64,000 nt of DNA from the NCBI GenBank assembly GCA_030537495.1, contig JAUNMH010000005.1, positions 1 through 64,000 of the forward strand, in the 5' to 3' direction. This document shows positions 1 to 7,773 of this stretch, in pieces (the stretch's first letter is position 1; every line of letters begins with the position of its first letter). Made by a program: the position numbers and the translations under genes. Below the pieces are notes generated by a model. The model worked only from the letters and a program-made list of their open reading frames with translations. It did no database searches and was not told the origin of the DNA. The DNA comes from Clostridia bacterium. GTDB lineage: Bacteria; Bacillota; Clostridia; Peptostreptococcales; Anaerovoracaceae.

Positions 1-105
1 CTTACGCTGTTCCCAATCATAAGCGCATTTGAAAAAATCGAGGGGGAGGTTATGGCGAATAACCATCATATGTTTCGGCTAAACGAAAATGGCACTTTAG
101 AATAG
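1..105 (+). CDS. 3' end of an unidentified gene entering from upstream (or a short ORF starting at 52)
   Basis: The frame starting at base 1 is open from the window edge to a TAG at 103-105 and encodes 34 residues. An internal ATG at 52 follows a GGGGGAGG stretch, so a 17-residue peptide starting there is also possible. I do not recognise the protein. It could be the tail of a larger gene, a remnant, or chance. Confidence 0.3.
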   Translation, partial: LTLFPIISAFEKIEGEVMANNHHMFRLNENGTLE

Positions 106-117
106 TCGAATTCATCG

Positions 118-146
118 TTGACATTCTCGCAAAACCTGGCTATAAT
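118..146 (+). promoter_or_regulatory. Consensus sigmaA promoter for the DUF4143 ATPase gene
   Basis: TTGACA at 118-123 and TATAAT at 141-146 are separated by 17 bp, a perfect match to the vegetative consensus. A second TATAAT lies at 192-197 without a clear -35. The ATPase gene starts at 221. Confidence 0.75.
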
Positions 147-220
147 AAAATCAGAATTTAGTTTGGACGAATATTCTGGCTAAAAAATGACTATAATACA
201 ACCGAAGGGGGGAGATTGTC

Positions 221-1495
221 ATGGCATATATTAAAAGAGCTGCCGAGGATACGATTGCACGGGTGTCCAAAATGTTTCCAGTACTATTGGTGACTGGTCC
301 AAGACAAGTTGGAAAAACGACTTTGCTGCAAAGACTGGCAGAGGCACAGAAAAGCGAAGGAATCGAGCGGAAATATGTAACCTTGGATGATCCCGATGTT
401 AGATATCTGGCAAAGAACGACCCTGCTTTATTTTTGCAGCGGTATTCGCCACCGGTACTGATTGACGAGATCCAGTATGCAACGGAGCTGTTACCTTACA
501 TCAAAATGAGCGTTGACCAGTCCAAAAAAAAGGGAGATTTCTGGATCACTGGTTCACAGGTTTTTCGTCTTATGAAGAATGTCAGTGAAAGTTTGGCTGG
601 ACGTGTCGGGATAGTAAATCTGCTGGGACTATCTGATGCAGAGATCTACCAGGAACTGAGTGAGCCGTTTCAAACAGATGCGGAATGTCTAATGAAGCGT
701 CTGCCCGGCAGAAGAAAAAAAGATTTGAATGAAATCTACCGCAGAATATTCAAAGGTTCCATGCCGGAACTCTATGCAGATGAATATGTGGATTGGGAGA
801 CGTATTACCGCTCCTATGTAGACACATATCTGCAAAGAGATATTCGAGATCTGGCACAAGTTGCGGATGAAATGCAGTTCTACAATTTTATGACGATTGT
901 AGCCGCTCAGACTTCAAAGCCTGTTGTCTATGAGGAACTGGCAAGCGCCGCAGGCATTTCGGCACCGACAGCGAAGAAATGGCTCTCTATTTTGGTATCG
1001 TCTCACATTATTGCACTTGTACAGCCGTACCATAACAACGCACTCAAACGAGCTGTGAAGATGCCGCTAATCCACTTCCTGGACACTGGTCTTGCTGCTT
1101 ACCTCTTAAAATGGGGAAATCCCGAAGCCTTGGAAAGAGGTGCTATGTCCGGAGCGTTCTTTGAGAGCTATGTGTTTTCAGAAATCTATAAGAGTTATCT
1201 GAACGCCGGTAAAGAACCGCCAATTTTCTACTACAGAGATAAAGACAAGAAAGAAATTGACCTGTTACTTTACCAGAACGGTGTGCTTTCGCCGATAGAA
1301 ATCAAAAAATCAGCGTCGCCGGGAAAAACGGCGATTAAGAACTTTAAAGTGCTGGAACCTGTTACCAAAGATTCTGCTTTTGAGGGTTTAGAGTCCTTGA
1401 AAGTTGAGATCGGAACCGGAAGTGTCGTTTGTATGACAAATGATTTGTTGCCTGTGGACGAAAAGAACTGGTATGTACCGGCTTGGTTAATTTAA
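221..1495 (+). CDS. AAA+ ATPase with DUF4143 C-terminal domain
   Basis: This 424-residue protein has the usual layout of the AAA_14/DUF4143 family. A Walker A loop (GPRQVGKTT, about residues 26-34) and a Walker B motif (LIDEIQY, about 80-86) sit in the N-terminal ATPase domain. The C-terminal half has the DUF4143 region, including a DYLxRD-like segment (YLQRDIRDL) and a PD-(D/E)xK-like stretch (EIDLLL, then PIEIKKS). The family is common in bacteria and archaea, often in accessory regions, and its cellular role is not settled. A GGGGGGAG ribosome site precedes the ATG. The gene stands alone, with its own promoter and a terminator at 1513-1543. Confidence 0.85.
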   Translation: MAYIKRAAEDTIARVSKMFPVLLVTGPRQVGKTTLLQRLAEAQKSEGIERKYVTLDDPDVRYLAKNDPALFLQRYSPPVLIDEIQYATELLPYIKMSVDQSKKKGDFWITGSQVFRLMKNVSESLAGRVGIVNLLGLSDAEIYQELSEPFQTDAECLMKRLPGRRKKDLNEIYRRIFKGSMPELYADEYVDWETYYRSYVDTYLQRDIRDLAQVADEMQFYNFMTIVAAQTSKPVVYEELASAAGISAPTAKKWLSILVSSHIIALVQPYHNNALKRAVKMPLIHFLDTGLAAYLLKWGNPEALERGAMSGAFFESYVFSEIYKSYLNAGKEPPIFYYRDKDKKEIDLLLYQNGVLSPIEIKKSASPGKTAIKNFKVLEPVTKDSAFEGLESLKVEIGTGSVVCMTNDLLPVDEKNWYVPAWLI

Positions 1496-1512
1496 TAAGT
1501 ATTTTGTAGAAT

Positions 1513-1543
1513 AAACGAGGACTTTAGCAGACCTCGTTTTTTT
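1513..1543 (+). terminator. Rho-independent terminator of the DUF4143 ATPase gene
   Basis: AAACGAGG at 1513-1520 pairs with CCTCGTTT from 1532, and the right arm runs into a tract of Ts ending at 1543. It lies 18 bp after the stop codon. Confidence 0.8.
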
Positions 1544-1549
1544 ATGCTA

Positions 1550-2057
1550 ATTTTCAAGGCAAGCAAGATGGAAGGAAATAATTTTTTAGGAAAAATTACG
1601 ATGGACTGCAAACTTTCATAAAAAATTATTGAAGATGTACCTCACTGCACAACTAATTATGCATAGATTTTCACTGACCGGGTTAGGATTTCGACAGCGC
1701 CAATCCATCCTTTTACACCATTAAGCATGTTTCATGTGCAAATGTGTTAAAGGATTCTTAAGCGCCAGAAAAATTTTATTAGACTAGAACAGAATCTGCT
1801 CAAAAAATAAGTTTTCCTGAGCTTTGGGGCGAGGCTGAATAGCAAATTAATATCTGAAATGGAATATTATGGATTCGAACGGCATTCAAAAGAAAAAGAT
1901 GAAAATGTCTAGATACAAAGTTATGAATAACTCTGCATATTCCACGCTTTTATGCAGAAAACATGCAAGAGAGTAGCTGAAAGCACGTGTTGCTTAACAC
2001 ATTTACCCTGCAAAATGGCCTGATGGTGTAAAACGATAGAATTTCACGGCTCACCGC
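1550..2057. other. Non-coding stretch, no supported gene
   Basis: About 500 bp of AT-rich sequence with stop codons in all frames and no ORF with a convincing ribosome site. A 17-codon ORF near 1569 has no Shine-Dalgarno sequence and was not called. I see nothing else I can name here. Confidence 0.5.
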
Positions 2058-2121
2058 ACACTTTCCAAGCGCAAACCCCTACAGTCCAAGCGTCACCCCA
2101 CACCCTTCAAGCGTAGACCCT
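2058..2121. repeat. Three degenerate 21-bp tandem repeats
   Basis: The core CCAAGCG occurs at 2065 and 2086, and its variant TCAAGCG at 2107, giving an exact 21-bp period. Each is followed within three bases by an ACCC run. One reverse-strand frame reads as short heptad-like units but contains a stop, so it may be a degraded coding repeat. Confidence 0.55.
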
Positions 2122-2138
2122 AGAGAAATCCACCGCGC

Positions 2139-2190
2139 AAAAAGAAAACGGAATGCAAGACGCCGCCTTGCGGTATCCCATGCATTCCGT
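2139..2190 (-). terminator. Terminator of the PhzF-family gene (minus strand)
   Basis: Read on the minus strand, ACGGAATGCA (2190-2181) pairs perfectly with TGCATTCCGT (2157-2148). The loop holds a small inner CCGC/GCGG stem. A T-rich run follows at 2147-2139. It lies about 80 bp past the stop of the minus-strand gene. Confidence 0.7.
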
Positions 2191-2271
2191 AAATTATCTC
2201 AATATAAAATTTCCCATTGCCACAGGCGTCATGCCATGCTCACAAATTTTCGCATATGCCCACACTGCGCA

Positions 2272-3147
2272 CTAAATATTAATCTCGCCTTCAACTACGA
2301 TACTTGCGGAGCCGCCGACCTTGATTAGGCAGTTTTCACCGTCAGCATTGATTTCGGTTAAAATTGTGGAAGGTCGATCCATCTTTTCGCCTTGTCTCAT
2401 GCAGCACTTGCTGACTGGATTGATGAGGCCCTGAAGGTGCAAGTAGTAAGTTAGAGCGCCGTTGGCTGTACCAGTGGCAGCTTCTTCGTCGATGTTGTAG
2501 AGAGGAGCAAAATTTCTTACGTAGGCAGTAACGCCGTCCTCTGCGTCCAATGTGAAAGCGTGGACACCTACAACATTGTAGCGCTTGGATAGGGCGGACA
2601 AAGCTCTCATATCCGGATCGATGGCGTCGAGGTCCTCGCGAGTTGCCACAGGCATCATGATGTCAGGAAGACCTGTAGAAACCAGCTTGGGTAGAAGCTT
2701 GATAGATGCCGGATCGTAAGAAGTTCCCATGACCTCGTAGAGTTCTGTCAATGCTGGGATGTCGTCAATAGTTGCAATTTCAACAGGTGTAGCCATATCC
2801 ATCATGACCGAACCATCGCGCAGTTCGATGTTTAGGACGCCGGCCTGAGTGTGGTTCAAATATATGCCATTGTCTTCGATTTTTCCCAAATAAAGTAATG
2901 CAACAAAACTAGCAATTGTCGCATGTCCGCAAAGTTCCACCTCACCAGCGGGTGTAAAATATCTAATATGGAATTCCTTATCATTTAACTGCTTGATAAA
3001 AGCTGTTTCTGAGTAACGCAGCTCCGCTGCCGCTTTTCTCATAGATTCATCTGACGGGAAGTCCTCTCCGTCGCGAAGTACAAGGACTCCAGCCGGATTC
3101 CCCCCAAAGATTGTATGGGTAAAAGCGTCAACAATCAGTAATTTCAT
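2272..3147 (-). CDS. PhzF-family isomerase/epimerase
   Basis: This 291-residue protein matches the PhzF family (diaminopimelate-epimerase fold) in length and motifs. The N-terminal GGNPAGV is at 15-21, the YSETAF segment carries the expected catalytic Glu (about residue 47), CGHATIAS is near 73-80, and a GTANGAL segment lies in the second half. PhzF itself isomerises a phenazine precursor, but most family members have unknown substrates and no phenazine genes are here. A GAGGTGAT ribosome site precedes the ATG. It is divergent from mtnA with overlapping promoters, so the two may be co-regulated. Substrate unknown. Confidence 0.85.
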   Translation of the reverse strand: MKLLIVDAFTHTIFGGNPAGVLVLRDGEDFPSDESMRKAAAELRYSETAFIKQLNDKEFHIRYFTPAGEVELCGHATIASFVALLYLGKIEDNGIYLNHTQAGVLNIELRDGSVMMDMATPVEIATIDDIPALTELYEVMGTSYDPASIKLLPKLVSTGLPDIMMPVATREDLDAIDPDMRALSALSKRYNVVGVHAFTLDAEDGVTAYVRNFAPLYNIDEEAATGTANGALTYYLHLQGLINPVSKCCMRQGEKMDRPSTILTEINADGENCLIKVGGSASIVVEGEINI

Positions 3148-3167
3148 AGTTTATCACCTCACCCCTT

Positions 3168-3196
3168 AGTATAACCCTAAAAATGATTGTGTGCAA
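3168..3196 (-). promoter_or_regulatory. SigmaA promoter of the PhzF-family gene
   Basis: On the minus strand, TTGCAC (3196-3191) and TATACT (3173-3168) are separated by 17 bp. The -35 box overlaps the -35 region of the opposing mtnA promoter. Confidence 0.65.
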
Positions 3197-3215
3197 CATA
3201 TTTAGATGGTATACT
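3187..3215 (+). promoter_or_regulatory. SigmaA promoter of the mtnA operon
   Basis: TTGTGT at 3187-3192 and TATACT at 3210-3215 are 17 bp apart. The promoter overlaps the divergent PhzF-family promoter, so polymerase binding at the two should be mutually exclusive. Confidence 0.6.
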
Positions 3216-3235
3216 AATTGAATGGAGGTTTTACT

Positions 3236-4420
3236 ATGGCAGTATTAGATATTTCACCATTAAGGTATGAGAATGATAAATTAATGATATTGGATCAGAC
3301 TAAGCTTCCCGGAGAAGAGGTCTTTGAGGAAATGACCTGTGCCGAGGACGTTTGGGACGCCATCTACAAGTTGAAGGTGCGCGGTGCTCCAGCCATTGGA
3401 GTTGCAGCGGCTTACGGTTTGTATATTTCCGTGCGCGACTACGAAGGAGACATGGATGGCTTCCTGAAATATGTCAAGGAAAAAGGCGATTACTTATGCA
3501 GCGCAAGGCCTACAGCGGTTAACCTGGAGTGGGCAATCAAGCGCATGACAGCCAAACTAACATCGCAATTAGACGATGCGTCATCCGAAGAGCGTAGCGA
3601 TGCGACGCCTGTGGAGGTTGGCGATGCGACGCTCGGGGAGCGCAGCGAAACGGTATGCGGAGCGTGCAGCAATGCCGATAGTGCAAAGAATGCTGACGCT
3701 ACTACATATGGATTAACTGTCCTAGACGCCAAGCAGGTTCTCGAGGACGAGGCTAAGCTCATTGAAAAAGAAGACATTGCGGCTTGCCTTGCTATGGGCG
3801 AGTATGGACTTAAGCTTTTGAAGCCGGGAATGGGAATCTTAACTCATTGCAACGCTGGAACCATTGCTACGGCAAAATATGGAACGTGCCTGGCGCCAAT
3901 ACATTTGGGTCAGGAGAGAGGATATAATTTCAAAGTATTCGCAGATGAGACTCGTCCGCTGCTTCAGGGGGCTAGACTTACGGCTTGGGAGCTGAACAAA
4001 GCCGGCGTGGACGTGACGCTGATCTGTGACAATATGGCTTCACAGGTAATGAAAAACGGCTGGGTTGACGCTATCGTTGTGGGTTGCGACAGAATGGCCG
4101 CCAACGGAGACGGCGCCAACAAAATCGGAACCTCAGGCGTGGCGATTTTGGCCAAAGAGTACGGCATCCCGTTCTATATGTTCGTGCCAACGTCAACCAT
4201 CGACATGAACACGCCGACCGGCGACGACATACACATCGAGCTGCGCGACGGCAACGAAATCAGAGAAATGTGGTACGAGAAGCCTATGGCACCAGATGGT
4301 ATCAAAACCTACAACCCTGCCTTCGATGTTACTCCTGCGGAGTACATCACGGCAGTAGTAACAGAAAAGGGAATCGTTTATCCGCCATATACAGAAAATT
4401 TGAAGGAGGTATTCAAGTAA
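3236..4420 (+). CDS. mtnA: S-methyl-5-thioribose-1-phosphate isomerase, with an unusual internal insert
   Basis: MtnA converts 5-methylthioribose-1-phosphate to methylthioribulose-1-phosphate in methionine salvage. The KVRGAPAIG motif, the catalytic Cys in LTHCNAG and the Asp in [11 protein letters not shown] are present. I chose the ATG at 3236 because GGAGG lies 8 bp before it; an ATG at 3218 overlaps that ribosome site. The protein is 394 residues, longer than the roughly 345-350 usual for the family. The excess sits between NLEWAIKRM and the helix before LTHCNAG, where a repeat-derived segment of about 45 residues is inserted in frame (bases 3555-3700). It heads a run with eamA, scpA, scpB and aroK. 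The insert is in a poorly conserved region, so activity may be intact. Confidence 0.9.
   Translation: MAVLDISPLRYENDKLMILDQTKLPGEEVFEEMTCAEDVWDAIYKLKVRGAPAIGVAAAYGLYISVRDYEGDMDGFLKYVKEKGDYLCSARPTAVNLEWAIKRMTAKLTSQLDDASSEERSDATPVEVGDATLGERSETVCGACSNADSAKNADATTYGLTVLDAKQVLEDEAKLIEKEDIAACLAMGEYGLKLLKPGMGILTHCNAGTIATAKYGTCLAPIHLGQERGYNFKVFADETRPLLQGARLTAWELNKAGVDVTLICDNMASQVMKNGWVDAIVVGCDRMAANGDGANKIGTSGVAILAKEYGIPFYMFVPTSTIDMNTPTGDDIHIELRDGNEIREMWYEKPMAPDGIKTYNPAFDVTPAEYITAVVTEKGIVYPPYTENLKEVFK
3555..3700 (+). repeat. Palindromic and 24-bp repeats inserted in frame within mtnA
   Basis: Bases 3561-3580 carry CATCGCAATTAGACGATGCG, a copy of the short palindromic repeat found near 28245, 28285, 61117 and 61157. 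It is followed by two copies of GCGATGCGACGC (3597-3608 and 3621-3632) with a 24-bp period. The whole stretch is open in the mtnA frame and coincides with residues that MtnA proteins normally lack. The outer limits are estimated from the protein family. Confidence 0.65.
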
Positions 4421-4424
4421 GTTA

Positions 4425-5342
4425 ATGGAGAATAATAAGCAGGGCTTTATCGCCCGTTACGTAAAAATAATTGTTGTTCTTGCAGTAGTTGCAGGATCAT
4501 CATCAGGAATATTTGGAAGTGTAATAGAGGCACCGTCAATGGCCATTGGATTCTGGAGACTGACAATGGGACTGCCGTTCTTTGCAGTGCCAGTGCTTTT
4601 GAAAAATAGAGATACCTTACGCAATATATCGAAAAAAGATTACATTTGGACCTTTGTGGCAGGAGCCTTTTTATTTGGCCACTTCTTCACATGGTTCAAT
4701 GCTGTTAAGATGACAAATATTGCAAGTGCAGTAGTGCTGGCAGCACTGCACCCGTTGGTGGTTTTGATAATCACTATTTTCGTGCTGAAGAGAAAGGTGG
4801 GCGTGAGACCGATTATGGGCATCGTGCTGGCGCTTCTTGGGGGTGCGCTTATTGCAGGGCTGGATTATAACCAGTTGTCGTCGGGAAACTTTACGGGAGA
4901 TATGTTGGCGTTTATGGCCGCTGTTTGTATGGGAATATATTTTGCCATAGGCAATGAAGTGCGTAAAAACGTGCCGGGAAGCACTTATGTATTCTTGGTG
5001 TTTTTTGCCTGCTGGATTTGTTTTGCTGTTGGAATGGTTGCAACGGGAACACCAGCACTGGGATACTCAACTTCAGACTACCTGTACATGATTGGTCTGA
5101 CACTTGTTTGTCAGATTGGGGCACACGCTGTATTCAACCTGTGCTTTGGATACGTTGACTCACTTTACGTTTCGGCGTGGGAGTCAGGAGAGGCTGTTTT
5201 TGCCATTATCCTGGGAATTATTTTCCTGAAGCAGATGCCGGAAAGCTGGGAGCTGCTAGGTTCAGCCATTGTAGTTATCGGATTGCTTTACTACAACTAC
5301 ACGACTAGCTTGGAAGAGAAAGAGGAAGAACATGAGTTATAA
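4425..5342 (+). CDS. EamA-family (DMT superfamily) inner-membrane transporter
   Basis: The 305-residue protein has about ten hydrophobic segments arranged as two EamA repeats, the standard layout of drug/metabolite transporters. Its substrate cannot be read from the sequence. It starts 4 bp after mtnA and overlaps scpA by 11 bp, so it belongs to the same transcript. A role in exporting or importing a metabolite is possible but only inferred. Confidence 0.8.
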   Translation: MENNKQGFIARYVKIIVVLAVVAGSSSGIFGSVIEAPSMAIGFWRLTMGLPFFAVPVLLKNRDTLRNISKKDYIWTFVAGAFLFGHFFTWFNAVKMTNIASAVVLAALHPLVVLIITIFVLKRKVGVRPIMGIVLALLGGALIAGLDYNQLSSGNFTGDMLAFMAAVCMGIYFAIGNEVRKNVPGSTYVFLVFFACWICFAVGMVATGTPALGYSTSDYLYMIGLTLVCQIGAHAVFNLCFGYVDSLYVSAWESGEAVFAIILGIIFLKQMPESWELLGSAIVVIGLLYYNYTTSLEEKEEEHEL

Positions 5343-6093
5343 GGTGAGCCTTCAGAGTTTTGAGGGACCTTTCGACTTGCTGGTTTACTTGATCGAGAAT
5401 GCGCAGATGAACATTTATGACATTAAGATAGCCGAGATTACAAGTCAGTACATGGAATATATAGAGCAGATGAAGTCTATGGACGTCAATGTTGCCACGG
5501 AGTTTATGGTCCTTGCGGCTACGTTAATTGACATTAAATCCAAGATGCTTCTGCCGAGGACTACAGGCGTTGGCGAAGCTTATGTGGATGAGGATCCAAG
5601 AAGCGAGCTGGTTGAACGCTTGCTGGAATACAAGAGGTATAAGAGAGGCGCTGATATGCTTCAGGAGAGGGAAGAAATTATGTCTCTGGTTTATGAGAAA
5701 CCGCAGGAAGATATTTCAGCATACCTTGAAGAGCCTGATGAATACCTATCGCTAGATATTAAGCAGTTTGCCAATGCTTTTCAGCTTTTCCTTCATAAGA
5801 AGAAAAAGGAAGAGGATGTAAGGGCGCATTATACTAGAATTGAAAGAGAAAAGGCGACTATTGAGTCGAGAATGAGCTACATTAAAGATAAATTTAAGAA
5901 TGCTTTTTCACATGGCTTGAGGAAGTTAAATCTTAAGGAGCTTATTCCGAACAAAAAAGACAGGTATGATGTTGTTGTTACCTTTGTTTCAGTGCTTCAG
6001 CTTATGAGAGACAAGTATCTAAATGCTGAGCAGAATAGTACCTACGGGGAAATTACCATAGTCCCTGGAGAAAGAGAGATGGAGAATGAATAG
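5332..6093 (+). CDS. scpA: Segregation and condensation protein A
   Basis: ScpA is the kleisin that bridges the SMC heads and, with ScpB, forms the bacterial condensin that organises chromosomes. The 253-residue protein starts with the conserved SLQSFEGPFDLLVYLIENA pattern and has MAATLIxIKSKMLLP-like sequence near residues 60-75. The C-terminal winged-helix region ends near VSVLQLMR. It overlaps eamA upstream and scpB downstream by 8 bp, indicating translational coupling. Confidence 0.95.
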   Translation: MSYKVSLQSFEGPFDLLVYLIENAQMNIYDIKIAEITSQYMEYIEQMKSMDVNVATEFMVLAATLIDIKSKMLLPRTTGVGEAYVDEDPRSELVERLLEYKRYKRGADMLQEREEIMSLVYEKPQEDISAYLEEPDEYLSLDIKQFANAFQLFLHKKKKEEDVRAHYTRIEREKATIESRMSYIKDKFKNAFSHGLRKLNLKELIPNKKDRYDVVVTFVSVLQLMRDKYLNAEQNSTYGEITIVPGEREMENE

Positions 6094-6733
6094 TAAGAAG
6101 ACGATTAAATCCGCCTTTGAATCTATGATGTATATTTGGGGCGAGCCTTTGGAAGTTAAGGCCGCAGCTGATATTTTCAATATCAGTGTAGAAGATGCTG
6201 AGGAGTATTTTCTGGAATTACAGCGTGAGTATGAACAGGAAGGCAGAGGTATTGTTATCAGACAGGTTAATAAGTCTTTTCAGTTTGTTACCAGACCTGA
6301 GAATGCAGAGTTTATTGAGAGACTTTGCACTCCTGTAAAAATTAAGAAATTATCCCAGTCTGCCCTAGAGGTTCTTGCAATTATTGCTTATAAGCAGCCT
6401 ATTACTAAGGGTGAAATTGAGGCAATCAGAGGAGTCAAGAGCGATAGAGTAATTGAGGGATTGACTAAGAAGGATTTGATAATGGTAAAAGGCAAGTCCA
6501 ATGGCATTGGAAGACCCCTTCTTTATGGAACAACAGAAAACTTCCTTAAGCAGTTTGGTTTTACAACTCTTAAGGAACTTCCCGATATTGACGACATTGA
6601 AAGTGCTATTAATGTGGAAGTTTCAGACGAGATTATTTATGATGATGTTGAAAAGAGTCAGATTTCTATAGACGAGGTGGAATATGAGACAAGAGAAGAT
6701 GAATCAGGCGAAGACAGCAAATCAGAAGAGTAA
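6086..6733 (+). CDS. scpB: Segregation and condensation protein B
   Basis: ScpB is the winged-helix partner of ScpA and SMC in chromosome condensation. The 215-residue sequence has two predicted winged-helix domains, the family motif LSQSALEVLAIIAYKQPIT (about 91-109), and an IRGVKSDR segment, followed by an acidic C-terminal tail. It overlaps scpA by 8 bp and aroK by about 50 bp. Confidence 0.95.
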   Translation: MNSKKTIKSAFESMMYIWGEPLEVKAAADIFNISVEDAEEYFLELQREYEQEGRGIVIRQVNKSFQFVTRPENAEFIERLCTPVKIKKLSQSALEVLAIIAYKQPITKGEIEAIRGVKSDRVIEGLTKKDLIMVKGKSNGIGRPLLYGTTENFLKQFGFTTLKELPDIDDIESAINVEVSDEIIYDDVEKSQISIDEVEYETREDESGEDSKSEE

Positions 6734-7232
6734 TATTGTCCTTGTAGGCATGCCGGCAAGTGGCAAGAGCACTATCGGCGTTGTCCTTGCAAAGATAATG
6801 GGAAAAGAATTTGTAGATACGGATATTAACATTCAGCATGTTGAGGGAAGAACTCTTCAGGAGATAATTGATACTGATGGAAATGATTACTTCAGAAAAG
6901 TTGAGGAAGAAGTCTTGCTTGGTTTTGATGAAGAAAACTCTGTCGTTGCAACAGGTGGAAGCGCTGCATATTATGAAGCAGCCATGGACCATTTGAGAGA
7001 AAACGGCATCGTGGTTTACCTTAACGTCCCACTTGAAGGAATTTTGGAGAGATTAACCAACCTAGAAACAAGAGGGGTGACTCTGAAACCTGGTCAGACC
7101 ATTGCCGACTTATATGAGGAAAGACGACCTTACTATGAGAAATGTAGCGACATAACTGTGGAAACTGACGAAATGGAAATTTGGAAGGCGGCAGAGGAAA
7201 TCGCTGAGAAAATTAAGGTGTTTACAAGATAA
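6684..7232 (+). CDS. aroK: Shikimate kinase
   Basis: Shikimate kinase phosphorylates shikimate in the chorismate pathway. The 182-residue protein has the P-loop GMPASGKST (22-30), the Asp pair in FVDTDINI, the shikimate-binding Arg in YFRKVEEE, the glycine pair in VVATGGS, and the RRPYY lid segment. The start at 6684 follows GAGGTGG by about 5 bp and overlaps the end of scpB by 50 bp. An in-frame ATG at 6699 is an alternative. It closes the mtnA-to-aroK run. Confidence 0.9.
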   Translation: MRQEKMNQAKTANQKSNIVLVGMPASGKSTIGVVLAKIMGKEFVDTDINIQHVEGRTLQEIIDTDGNDYFRKVEEEVLLGFDEENSVVATGGSAAYYEAAMDHLRENGIVVYLNVPLEGILERLTNLETRGVTLKPGQTIADLYEERRPYYEKCSDITVETDEMEIWKAAEEIAEKIKVFTR

Positions 7233-7250
7233 AATGTATTGTGTTATACT
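7221..7250 (+). promoter_or_regulatory. Promoter of the 76-residue gene
   Basis: TTTACA at 7221-7226 and TATACT at 7245-7250 are 18 bp apart. The -35 box overlaps the end of aroK. Confidence 0.6.
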
Positions 7251-7297
7251 TTAGAAAAATATCGTTTTGTTTTTATTTTTCGACGGAGGTAAACAAT

Positions 7298-7528
7298 ATG
7301 GTTAGTATGTTAGCAAAAGCTTTTTCAGAAGCAATGAATAATCCAGCACTAAGATTTGCTGATAGTAGTGCAGATCTTATCGTTATCAGAAGTGCTATGA
7401 TGGCATATCTTGATCGCAACGATTATGAGTATACCGATGAAGAAGTCGAAAATTACATTAAGGAACAGTTCGCAAAGATCAACGAATCACTTAAGGACTT
7501 CTCTTATGGCAGCAAGATAATGTTCTAA
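7298..7528 (+). CDS. Small hypothetical protein (76 residues)
   Basis: The gene has its own promoter, a GGAGG ribosome site 8 bp before the ATG at 7298, and a strong terminator. All three argue that it is real and expressed on its own. The product is soluble, acidic and mostly helical in appearance, with no cysteines, signal peptide or membrane segment. I do not recognise the family. An upstream in-frame start at 7241 lies inside the promoter and was not used. Confidence 0.75.
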   Translation: MVSMLAKAFSEAMNNPALRFADSSADLIVIRSAMMAYLDRNDYEYTDEEVENYIKEQFAKINESLKDFSYGSKIMF

Positions 7529-7563
7529 GAGATGTTACAATTCTAAACAAAGAGATGAAATGG

Positions 7564-7603
7564 AAAAGGCGGAAACCCTGGATGAAAGGTGTTTCCGCCT
7601 TTT
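7564..7603 (+). terminator. Rho-independent terminator of the 76-residue gene
   Basis: AAAAGGCGGAAAC (7564-7576) pairs with GTTTCCGCCTTTT (7591-7603). The T-run ends the right arm. Confidence 0.85.
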
Positions 7604-7644
7604 GCGCGTCATGAAAGGCGCCTTAGAGCAATTCATTTAAACTC

Positions 7645-7673
7645 TTTCAAATACAAGCACTCCGTGGTATAAT
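7645..7673 (+). promoter_or_regulatory. Promoter of the glycogen operon
   Basis: TTTCAA at 7645-7650 and TATAAT at 7668-7673 are 17 bp apart. About 100 bp of leader follows before the glucokinase start; I see no named regulatory structure in it apart from a short GAGGGCT direct repeat near 7746-7760. Confidence 0.6.
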
Positions 7674-7773
7674 TAGTGCAATAAAATAGTACGGTCGCGC
7701 ATACTTATGCACAAATGAAAATCGCAACTTTAGGGAGACAGCAAGAGGGCTCAAGAGGGCTAAGGTTAGGAGA

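Noticed and set aside
1569-1622. Short ORF after the DUF4143 gene
   Set aside because: Seventeen codons, no ribosome site, no recognisable sequence.
4084-4425. 113-codon Arg-rich ORF overlapping mtnA
   Set aside because: It is a shifted frame within the conserved end of mtnA, with composition typical of a shadow ORF.
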